Positions 17,123-25,800 of a stretch of 40,066 nt of DNA are shown one piece after another (positions within the stretch are counted from its first letter, which is position 1; each line of letters opens with the position of its first letter). Made by a program: the position numbers and the translations under genes. The notes beneath the pieces are model-generated. The model was not told where the DNA came from and searched no databases. It saw nothing but the letters and a program-made list of their open reading frames with translations. This DNA comes from Planktothrix tepida PCC 9214 (GTDB taxonomy: Bacteria; Cyanobacteriota; Cyanobacteriia; Cyanobacteriales; Microcoleaceae). The stretch covers positions 66,969 to 107,034 of the forward strand of contig NZ_LN889812.1 in the NCBI RefSeq assembly GCF_900009145.1, given 5' to 3'.

Positions 17123-18214
17123 ATGAGCTTGAGCGTGATTTTGTTGCTGATAGGGGGTTTAGTCTTGCTGGTTGTGGGTGCAGAACTCTTAGTTCGGGGC
17201 GCTTCAAACATTGCTGCAATGTTAAGAATTCCCTCCTTACTGGTGGGACTTACCATTGTTGCTTATGGAACCAGTTCACCTGAAATGGCGGTCAGTATTC
17301 AATCGAGTTTTGCAGGTCAAGCGAATGTTGCATTAGGAAATGTAGTTGGAAGTAATATTTTTAATGTCTTAATTATTTTAGGAATTTCGGCTTTAATTGC
17401 CCCTTTAATGGTCGCGAGTCAATTGATTCGTTTAGATGTTCCGATTATGATTGGGGTGTCTATTTTAACCTTAATATTTGGCAGTGATGGCATTATTAGT
17501 CCGGTCGATGGAACGATTTTATTTATTGGGGCAATTGTCTATACTTTGTTTTTAATTTACGAAGCCAAGAAACAAAAAGATGAGGAATCTGCGGAGAATT
17601 CCTCTCATACTTCCATTGAAAACAGCCCCAAAAATTGGCTGATTAATATTGCCTTAATTGCCCTGGGGTTAGTGTTACTGATTCAAGGGTCTAATTGGTT
17701 AGTTGAAAGCTCAATTACTATTGCTAAAGCCCTGGGAGTGAGTGATTTAGTCATCGGATTAACCATTGTCGCAGCCGGAACTTCCCTCCCGGAATTAGCG
17801 AGTTCTGTGGTAGCCAGTATTAAGGGAGAACGCGATATTGCGGTTGGTAATGTAGTCGGAAGTAATATTTTTAATATCTTGGCTGTTTTAGGACTATCTT
17901 CCGCTATTTCCCCAGATGGAATTCCAGTTGCAACGGCTGCTTTAAATTTTGATATTCCGGTAATGATTGCGGTGGCGATTTCCTGTTTTCCAATTTTTTA
18001 TAGTGGGAAATCTATTGCTCGTTGGGAAGGAATACTGTTTCTCGCTTATTATGTTGCTTATAGTTCCTATTTAATCCTCGACTCTTCTCAACATTCTCAA
18101 CTTCCTTGGTTTAATTTTGTGATGATCAGTTTTGTCATTCCGATTACAATCTTAACCTTAATTGTTACTACTGTCCGTACCTATCAAGCGAAACGAAAAC
18201 GGTTAAATTCTTAA
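17123..18214 (+). CDS. Ca2+/cation antiporter (CaCA family, YrbG-type)
   Basis: A 363-residue membrane protein with ten or eleven predicted spans in two inverted halves. Each half carries an alpha repeat. The first has VAYGTSSPEMAVS (about 47-57) with GNVVGSNIFNV, the second GTSLPELASS (about 219-228) with GNVVGSNIFNILAVLG. The acidic residues (E54 and E224 or nearby) bind the transported cation. A charged cytoplasmic loop (about 147-172) separates the halves. It exchanges Ca2+ for Na+ or H+ across the inner or thylakoid membrane; the counter-ion cannot be read from the sequence. Confidence 0.92.
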   Translation: MSLSVILLLIGGLVLLVVGAELLVRGASNIAAMLRIPSLLVGLTIVAYGTSSPEMAVSIQSSFAGQANVALGNVVGSNIFNVLIILGISALIAPLMVASQLIRLDVPIMIGVSILTLIFGSDGIISPVDGTILFIGAIVYTLFLIYEAKKQKDEESAENSSHTSIENSPKNWLINIALIALGLVLLIQGSNWLVESSITIAKALGVSDLVIGLTIVAAGTSLPELASSVVASIKGERDIAVGNVVGSNIFNILAVLGLSSAISPDGIPVATAALNFDIPVMIAVAISCFPIFYSGKSIARWEGILFLAYYVAYSSYLILDSSQHSQLPWFNFVMISFVIPITILTLIVTTVRTYQAKRKRLNS

Positions 18215-18276
18215 TCTAAAAATAGTTATATTCCATCCCTTAATGTTTGCTAAAAATTCCCCCTGGGTGTAGAGAC

Positions 18277-18464
18277 CAGGGCTGTTTCATTCTCTTCCAT
18301 AAACCTCTGTGACCTAACCCCCCAACCCCCTTCCCTATTAGGGAAGGGGGAGTAATTAATAATTTTTGATATTTAATAGTAATAATTAGTCCCCCCTCTC
18401 CTTGCAGGAGAGGGGGTTAGGGGGAGAGGTCATACAGTTTTTCCTGGAAAATGAAACAGCCCTG
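18277..18464. mobile_element. 188-bp MITE-like element
   Basis: The outer ends are inverted copies of CAGGGCTGTTTCATT (18277-18291 and reverse complement 18450-18464). Inside, TGACCTAACCCCCC (from 18310) is mirrored by GGGGGTTAGGGGGAGAGGTCA (to 18432), giving imperfect terminal inverted repeats of about 55 bp. The centre is AT-rich with two further CCC/GGG hairpins. No ORF is inside. The size, ends and lack of coding capacity fit a non-autonomous miniature element. I see no clear target duplication. Confidence 0.7.
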
Positions 18465-18732
18465 CTTCTCCACCGCCATTGGCGAAGGTAAATTGAGGGC
18501 CAGTGGGCTGATAAAAAATTTCACTATCTTCAAAATTACGTTTAATCACTGGAGAAAGACCAAACCACAAACTATGATAATTTGCTGTGGGAACTTGGCT
18601 TATATCGGTAACATTAGAACTTAAACTATTAGCCTGTCCAAGTCCGGCAGAATCGAAGAAAAAGTTTGTTGGGGAAATGATCCGGCTGAAGGTTGCTGTT
18701 ATTTGACTGCGGTAAAATTTGGAGATGGGTGT
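18430..18732 (-). pseudogene. Gene remnant truncated by the MITE-like element
   Basis: An open frame of ~100 codons without a start codon. Its stop lies inside the MITE-like element: the last ~10 codons (GLFHFPGKTV) are element-encoded. The original part includes FFFDSAGLGQANSLSS, NYHSLWFGLSPVIKRNFED and PTGPQFTFANGGGE. Codon choice is like neighbouring genes, so this was probably a real gene. The upstream end runs into a stop at 18733. I do not recognise the family. No matching continuation is visible on the far side of the element. Confidence 0.55.
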
Positions 18733-18807
18733 TCAATTACAATTCGTCAAATTACCAATTTGAATCTCATTGAATTTAAGTGTCAACTGTCAGCTAATAA
18801 TAACTGA
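18625..18807 (+). pseudogene. Start-less coding remnant on the plus strand
   Basis: A 60-codon open frame without Met, ending at TGA 18805-18807. The later part (WGNDPAEGCCYLTAVKFGD, then ITIRQITNLNLIEFKCQ) has the composition and codon pattern of a real protein C-terminus. It overlaps the minus-strand remnant, so the true border between the two fragments must lie within about 18625-18732. The family is not recognised. Confidence 0.4.
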
Positions 18808-18919
18808 TATAGCGCTATAAAACTAGGAATTTGTTCAGGGTGGCTTATTTTTTTTGAGTTGTTATGAGTCAATTAGGGTGCAAACGGATGTCAAACTGAT
18901 CACCAATCTATGATTCCAT

Positions 18920-20542
18920 TTAAAACGATAAAACCGTTGATTGAACTTCTTGCCAGTGAATCCGATACAGTTGTAACGGTTCAGCTTTGCCTTTAACAAT
19001 AACGGGGGGAATTTTTTCTAAGGGAATACTGCGATCTTTGAGTTGATCAAATGTGGATTGAGAAATTAAAATTTCGTTTTTTTGAGCGGCGGAACAAATC
19101 CGACTAGCTACATTCATGGTATCTCCAATATGGGTATATTGAATCAGTTTAGAAGAGCCAATATTTCCCGCCGCCACCTGTCCGGTATTAAGTCCAATAT
19201 GAATATAAATGGGTTCACCATAACGTTGTTTCCATTGCTCATTCATCCGATAAACAGACCATTGCATTTCAATCGCCGCCCGCACCGCTCGATCAACATC
19301 ATCATGACGGGAATAAGGTGCTCCCCAAACCGCAACTAAGGCATCTCCAATATATTTTTCTAAGGTTCCTTCAAAGGGAAAAACAATTTCCTCCACCATA
19401 ATTTTAAAATATTCATTTAACATAGAAATGACTTGTCGAGGCTGCATTCGAGACGACATTTCAGTAAAGCGAGTAATATCAGAAAATAAAGCGGTGACTT
19501 CACTTTCTACAATCCCTAATTTTCCTTCTTCTCGAAGTTTTCGACTCACCGCCGGAGGAAAAAATCGTTCAAGTTTATTACGAATGACCGCCTCTTCCTG
19601 CATTTTTTTATATAATTCAGCGTTATCAATAGCGATCGCTGATTGATTGGCTAAAGCCGTTAAAAACTCTACATCTTCGGGAGAATAAATATCTGTTAAA
19701 GATAAATTATCGACATACAACACCCCAATCACACTTTCTCGAAGTTGTAAGGGCGCACACATCGACGCATGAATCGCTTGACACAAAATCGACTCGGAAC
19801 CCTCAAAGCGTTCATCCGATTGGGCATCGGCTATTAACAATGCCTTCCCTGTTTCTCGAACGGTATTGGTAATTTTTTTACTATAAAAATGTTCATCCGC
19901 TAAGGGTTCTTCCCGAAATTTAACCGCTTTTCGTTCTAAATTATTCGTTTTGGGATTAACGAGCAAAATTGCAGCCCGATCAACATTCATAATCTGAAAT
20001 AACAGATCTAAAATTTTATCCAGCAGTTTATTGAGTTCATGGGGAGAAGATAACTCTTTGCTGACTTCTAATAAAATTTTTAACTTATCAACAACTCGTA
20101 AATGGGCATCTTGTTGGCGAATATTTAAAACTGAACTTCCGGCTGGGGCGGGTTCTAATAAATCTTGAATAATCGTATAACTCGCATCGGTAGCAAATTC
20201 TTGAATCACTGAGGTTTGAGAATTCTCTGCATGGGCTTTTAAGGCGGGTGTGAGGGAAACATTCATAAACTTAAATACCACACGACCACAACGAATTAAA
20301 TCCCCAGACTTGAGATTTGAGTGTTCAATCATCACCTCATTAACAAAGGTATGATTGCTACTCTGCATATCGGTAATCGTGATTTTATCTTCACGGACAT
20401 CAATGCAAGCATGACGACGAGACAAACTAACATCTGCCAAACAAATCGTGTTATCCCGTCCCCGTCCGATGGTATTCTCACCGAACTGTAAGTTAAACGT
20501 CATGGCGCTGGTCGTATCGGGGTTGTAAATGATATACGGCAC
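18920..20542 (-). CDS. Class III adenylate cyclase with FHA and GAF sensory domains
   Basis: This 540-residue multidomain enzyme makes cAMP from ATP. An N-terminal FHA domain (about 20-95: IGRGRDNTICLADVSLSRRH) binds phosphothreonine. A GAF domain (about 165-310, from LLDKILDLLFQIMNVDRAAIL) probably binds a small ligand. The C-terminal class III catalytic domain (about 345-530) has metal-binding Asp residues in FSDITRF and YIGDALVAVWG, the purine-selecting Lys in TLEKYIGD, and the transition-state Asn/Arg in MNVASRICSAA. Those residues favour ATP over GTP. No membrane segment is seen. The cNMP-gated channel in this window is a candidate target. Confidence 0.93.
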   Translation of the reverse strand: MPYIIYNPDTTSAMTFNLQFGENTIGRGRDNTICLADVSLSRRHACIDVREDKITITDMQSSNHTFVNEVMIEHSNLKSGDLIRCGRVVFKFMNVSLTPALKAHAENSQTSVIQEFATDASYTIIQDLLEPAPAGSSVLNIRQQDAHLRVVDKLKILLEVSKELSSPHELNKLLDKILDLLFQIMNVDRAAILLVNPKTNNLERKAVKFREEPLADEHFYSKKITNTVRETGKALLIADAQSDERFEGSESILCQAIHASMCAPLQLRESVIGVLYVDNLSLTDIYSPEDVEFLTALANQSAIAIDNAELYKKMQEEAVIRNKLERFFPPAVSRKLREEGKLGIVESEVTALFSDITRFTEMSSRMQPRQVISMLNEYFKIMVEEIVFPFEGTLEKYIGDALVAVWGAPYSRHDDVDRAVRAAIEMQWSVYRMNEQWKQRYGEPIYIHIGLNTGQVAAGNIGSSKLIQYTHIGDTMNVASRICSAAQKNEILISQSTFDQLKDRSIPLEKIPPVIVKGKAEPLQLYRIHWQEVQSTVLSF

Positions 20543-20734
20543 TTTCCTCTTAACCTAATTCCTATAAAAGCGTTACATGGACGGGATTGTGCGAATCAAT
20601 GAAATCTCTGTGTGATGTTAAAGGCATTTATTAGAAGGTCAAAAATGAACAGCCCAGTCATAAACCGTTGATTCCTGCGGTTGGCATTACTGTCTGTTTA
20701 CAATTTAACTCCAATTACCCGATTTATTCTAATT

Positions 20735-21391
20735 TTAGATTGCCCCTTCTAAAGCAGCCCCGACGACGCGATGATCTTCATCTTTTTTTAGATAGTGTAA
20801 TGCAGCCTGGGCTTGGGGATGATTAAATTTTCTCAAGGCTAAAGCCACACGAGTGCGAATTCGCCAAACTGGAGTTCCGACTAATTCTAAAAGCTGTTCT
20901 AAGGCTTCTGTTTGTTTCTCTGTTCCGGCTAATCCGGCTAATCCTTCAATGGCGGCTTCTTGAGCGACTTGTTCTGGGGCACTCAACGCACAAATACAGA
21001 TGTCATACAACGCTTGGGGGTGACGACGGCTGATCAACGGTTCTAAAATACTACGTCGCACGAGCCAGTTACAATCTTGACCAAAACAGCGCACGAGGTA
21101 AGGGATGGCCATTTCCCCATATTGGGAGAGGGAGTTAGCCGCTTCAGCGCGAACATTGGGATCGGGATCGTGATCGAGGAGTTCCACCAACGCTTGAAAT
21201 GATTCGGGGGATTGTTGACGTCCCAGTCCCATCGCCACAAAAGACCGGATAATAAATTCAGGATCACTGAGTTTACTGATTAATAGAGGAATCGCTACTT
21301 GACTCTCATGATCGTTTAGCTCAGTTAGTCCCCGGAGTCGCTCCTGAAAATCATGGCTATTCAGGTAGGTTTGGATTTGCTGGATCTGCAT
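20735..21391 (-). CDS. HEAT-repeat protein
   Basis: This 218-residue all-helical protein is built from about six HEAT-like repeats of ~31 residues: AIPLLISKLSDPEFIIRSFVAMGLG, ALVELLDHDPDPNVRAEAANSL and RTRVALALRKFNHPQA are examples (each with the Asp/Arg turn). Cyanobacterial HEAT proteins of this size include phycobilin lyase-like and general scaffold proteins. None of the lyase hallmarks can be confirmed here, so I leave the function open. It is a stand-alone gene, divergent from recF. Confidence 0.82.
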   Translation of the reverse strand: MQIQQIQTYLNSHDFQERLRGLTELNDHESQVAIPLLISKLSDPEFIIRSFVAMGLGRQQSPESFQALVELLDHDPDPNVRAEAANSLSQYGEMAIPYLVRCFGQDCNWLVRRSILEPLISRRHPQALYDICICALSAPEQVAQEAAIEGLAGLAGTEKQTEALEQLLELVGTPVWRIRTRVALALRKFNHPQAQAALHYLKKDEDHRVVGAALEGAI

Positions 21392-21540
21392 CAGAATCCT
21401 CCAGAAGCGTTAAAATTTAAAGTCTGTGTTTGCAACAAAAGGGTCTTAATGGCGTTTGATTTATTAATGATGACCGATAGACTTATTTACTTTACTGCAA
21501 AATTTTAATTCCGCAAAACTATCTCCAGAAAGAGGAGTGA

Positions 21541-21576
21541 ATGCGTATATATACTGACCTCTGTGTCAATTCCTAA
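21541..21576 (+). other. Possible leader ORF upstream of recF
   Basis: An 11-codon frame ([11 protein letters not shown], stop TAA) is preceded by the only strong Shine-Dalgarno in the region, AGAGGAGTGA. Its stop lies 10 nt before the recF ATG at 21587. It may allow translational coupling, or the signal may serve another start. This is weak and based on position only. Confidence 0.3.
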
Positions 21577-21586
21577 TTCTATCGAT

Positions 21587-22744
21587 ATGTATTTAAAATT
21601 GTTACATCTACGACAGTTCCGCAACTATGTTGATCAAAAAGTTTTATTTGAAGCCCCTAAAACGATTTTATTAGGAAATAATGCTCAAGGAAAATCGAAT
21701 TTATTAGAAGCGGTGGAATTGCTTTCTACCCTCAAAAGTCATCGGGTGAGTCGAGATCGGGATTTGATTTTTGATCCTGAACCCACTGGACAAGTCAGTG
21801 CTACGGTGGAACGGGACGTGGGAACTTTGGATTTAGCCATTACCCTGCGTTCCCAAGGCGGACGAACGGTTGCTCTCAATGGTCAATCTTTGCGTCGTCA
21901 CTTGGATTTTTTGAGTGTATTAAATGTGGTTCAGTTTTCTAGTTTAGATTTAGAATTAGTTCGAGGTGGCCCTGAACATCGACGCAGTTGGTTAGATCGG
22001 TTATTGGTGCAGTTAGAGCCTATTTATGCTTATATTTTACAACAATATAATCAAGTCCTACGTCAACGGAATGCCCTTCTGAAACAAATTAAACAGAATG
22101 GGGAAATCTCCGATTCTCAACCAGAAGAATTAAAGCTTTGGGATGTGCAGTTAGCGATCGCCGGAACCCGGGTTTTACGACGGCGGAATCGGGTTTTAGA
22201 ACGTTTAGTTCCTTTAGCTAAAGCTTGGCATCAATCGATTAGTGGAAATACAGAATTATTAGAGATTATTTATCAACCCAATGTTAATTTAGAGTTACCG
22301 AATCAAAGTTTATCAACCACACCCCCGGAAAAAATTCAACAGGCTTTTTTTGAGAAACTTGCAACTCGATTAATCGCAGAAAAACAACAAGGCATTTCTT
22401 TGGTCGGCCCCCATCGAGATGATGTGATCTTTACCATTAATCAAACCCTTGCCCGCAATTATGCTTCATCGGGTCAACAACGCACGTTAGTTTTAGCTTT
22501 AAAATTAGCGGAATTACAACTGATTGAAGCGGTGGTGGGAGAACCTCCCTTACTATTATTAGATGATGTCTTAGCTGAGTTAGATCTACATCGACAAAAT
22601 CAACTGTTAGAAGCCATTCAAGATCGCTTTCAAACATTAATTACAACCACCCATTTAGGGTCTTTTGATACTCAATGGTTAAAGAACACTCAAATTTTAA
22701 GCGTTAAAGCTGGACAAATTCACCCGCTAAACTCCTGTAGCTAA
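21587..22744 (+). CDS. recF: DNA replication/repair protein RecF
   Basis: RecF is an SMC-like ATPase that loads RecA through RecOR at gapped DNA. Walker A is [16 protein letters not shown] near the N-terminus, the ABC-type signature is [17 protein letters not shown], and Walker B is [13 protein letters not shown]. The length (~385 aa) is normal. The ATG at 21587 ([14 protein letters not shown]) matches the usual RecF N-terminus. An in-frame GTG at 21563 would add eight residues unlike the family. Confidence 0.95.
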   Translation: MYLKLLHLRQFRNYVDQKVLFEAPKTILLGNNAQGKSNLLEAVELLSTLKSHRVSRDRDLIFDPEPTGQVSATVERDVGTLDLAITLRSQGGRTVALNGQSLRRHLDFLSVLNVVQFSSLDLELVRGGPEHRRSWLDRLLVQLEPIYAYILQQYNQVLRQRNALLKQIKQNGEISDSQPEELKLWDVQLAIAGTRVLRRRNRVLERLVPLAKAWHQSISGNTELLEIIYQPNVNLELPNQSLSTTPPEKIQQAFFEKLATRLIAEKQQGISLVGPHRDDVIFTINQTLARNYASSGQQRTLVLALKLAELQLIEAVVGEPPLLLLDDVLAELDLHRQNQLLEAIQDRFQTLITTTHLGSFDTQWLKNTQILSVKAGQIHPLNSCS

Positions 22745-22898
22745 ACCCTAGCCAAATTTTAAATTCAACGTATAATCAAATTAGGATCGGCTATATTGTG
22801 GTAACTCCAGGAATCAGGTTCAATGCTTTCTGAGGGTTCCCCCAAAGAAACAAGTACAACCTTGGTTTTTACGTTTGAGCTAATCAAACAATTCCATC

Positions 22899-25800
22899 AT
22901 GGATTTCTCCCAGTTCTTCCGTTCTCTATGGATCAGTCAAACCTGGAAAAAAATTCCCTTACGGTTTGTCTTGATTATTCCCTTTGTTATCCAGATTACA
23001 GCAACGGTATCTATTATTGGTTATCTCTCCTTTTTAAGTGGACAACGTGCCATTGAGAAAATGAGTAGCGAACTCATGGATGAGATAACTCAGCGTGTGA
23101 AAGCTCATATTGAACACCTAACAGAAGATACAGAAACAATTACAAATTTGACACTCGATTATTGGAAATCTGAAAACTTAGATTTAAACAATCTGAATCT
23201 GTTAGAAAGACAGCTATTTTTAAATTTACATAATTTTAAGTTGATTAGTACAATATTAGTGGGAAATGAACAGCATCAGTTTGTAGCCGTTAGTCATTTT
23301 AATGGACTGCGACTCTGGCGTTCTAGTCCCCAAGATTCATCCCTAATTTATGATTATGCGATTGATCAAACGGGAAAACCGATTAAACTTTTAAGAACCT
23401 TTTGGAAACCTAGTGTTACCCTGCGTCCTTGGTATCAAGATGCCGTAAAAAGTCAAAAAACACGCTGGGGTTCCTTTTTTGTATTAGGAAATCAAGAAGA
23501 TTGGGGATTAAATCTCAATACGCCAATTTATGAACCCAAAACAGGGAAATTGTTGGGGGTCTTGTCCGCTGGAATTGTCTCTTCTGATCTCAGTAATTTT
23601 CTGAGCCAGATTCAAGTTGGAGATGGGGGACAAATCATTCTGATTGATAGACAGGGAAATTTAGTAGCAGATTCTCAAGGTAAAGTTGATCAACACAAAT
23701 CTCAAAATTTAAAACTAATTAATCTGTTCACCAGCCAAGATTCGCTCTTAAATAATATCGGAAAGTTTTTAATTAAAAATTATGGGGATTTACAAAAACT
23801 TCAAACTGTACAAAATCTTGATTTTCCCATTCCATCGACAACTTGGGGAAGTTTATCAAACCATTATTATTTACAAGTTGTTCCCTTAAACGATCAATAT
23901 GGTTTAGATTTACTGACCATTATTGTGATTCCTCGAAGCGATTTCATGGCTGAAGTTTATGCTCAGTTTAAACAAACCTTTTTTCTGTGTACTGGTATTT
24001 TTATATTGGCGATTGGTGTGGGGAGCTTGACCAGTCGTTGGATTATTAAACCCATTTTAGCAGTTAATCAAGCGGCTAAACGGATTGCAGAAGGTGAAAT
24101 TCAACACCTCAGAGATTTTGAAAGAAGTGATGAAATTGGGGAATTAGTTCAATCTTTTAAAGGAATGAATACTCAATTACAAAATACTTTACTTCAACTT
24201 AAAATAGAAATTCTTAAACACAAAAAAACCGAAGCAAAATTGCGCCAAGCTCAACAAATTTCAAAACTGAGTATTTGGGAATTTTATTGTCAAACTCAAA
24301 CCACAATTTGGAGTCCAGAAGTTTATCAAATTTATGGTCTTGATCCTACAGTTAAACCTCCTCAAGGAGATGAAATATTACAGTATATTTATTTTGAGGA
24401 TCACTGGATCTATCGTCAGGAAATCCTTGAACCTTTATGGGCGAAGAAACCTTTCGCAGCAGAATTACGAATTGTGCGTTGTGATGGTTCAATTGGCTAT
24501 GTAGAAATCCAGGGAGAACCGATTTTTGATCAACAACACAAAGAGGTCATTCGCTTATTAGGAACCCTCAGAGATGTTACAGACCGAAGACAAGTGGAAA
24601 TTACCTTAAAAAATCAAGAACAATTATTACGAAGTATTTATGAGGGAGTAGAGGAACCTATTTTTGTGGTAGAAGTTGGAGATGATGGAGAGTTTTACTA
24701 TGTAGGAACTAATCCCGCCCATGAGAGAATAACAGGTTTTTCGCGTAAATCATTGTTAGGAAAAACCCCTCAAGAATTAAAGATTCCTTCCTGGGAAAAG
24801 GTCGTCCAACATTATCAAGACTGTATTGATGCAGGAGCGTCTATTTGTTATGAAGAAGTCGTAATTTTAAATGGTGTAGAAATGTTTTGGTATACAAGCC
24901 TTACACCCTTAAAAGATTTACAATCTAAGATTTATCGGATTGTTGGAACCACAATAGATACCACTTATATTAAAAAAACGGAGCGATCGCTACAATCCGC
25001 TTTACAACAAATTCAAGAACATTTTGAAAACTCACCTTTAGCGATTATAGAATGGGATTCTCAAAGTAAAATTAAACGCTGGTCAAAACAAGCTGAACAA
25101 ATATTTGGCTGGAAAGCAGATGAAGTTGTCGGTTTATCGAATGATGATTTTTCCATGTTTCATGAAGAAGATAAAGAAAAGGTTTATCAGGGAATTCAGA
25201 AAATGGTATCCGGTCAAAGCAGTACCTTAAAAATGCAAAACCGCAATTATACGAAAACCGGAGAAATTATAACTTGTGAATGGTTTTCGTCAGGTATTTT
25301 TGATCAACGCGGAAATTTAACCTCTACTTTATCCTTTATTCAGGATATCACTGCTCGTCAACAAGCGGAAGAAACCTTACGTCAAAGTGAAGAACGGTTT
25401 AGAAGTGCATTTACCAATACCGCAATTGGAATGTTTATTGTTTCAACAAACTGTAGATTTTTACAAGTTAATGATGCAATTTGTCAAATTTTAGGCTATT
25501 CCGAGGCAGAACTTTTAAATTTAACGTTTCATGAAATTACTTATCCTGATAATTTAGAAAGAGATTTAAGTTATGTCAAAAAAATATTAGAAGGTCAAAT
25601 CAAAACCTATACGTTAGAAAAACGATTAATTCATAAAAAGGGAAATTTAGTTTCAGGATTACTCAGTATTGGTTTAGTTCAAGATCGTCAGAATCATCCC
25701 CTTTATTTTGTCGCTCAATTTCAAGATATTACTCAACGAGTACAAGCAGAACAAGCCTTAAAAGAAAGTGAACAACGATTTGAGCGCGCCATTAAGGGAT

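Noticed and set aside
22823-23056. 77-codon plus-strand frame overlapping the kinase start
   Set aside because: It reads the kinase N-terminus in another frame, with no recognisable domain.
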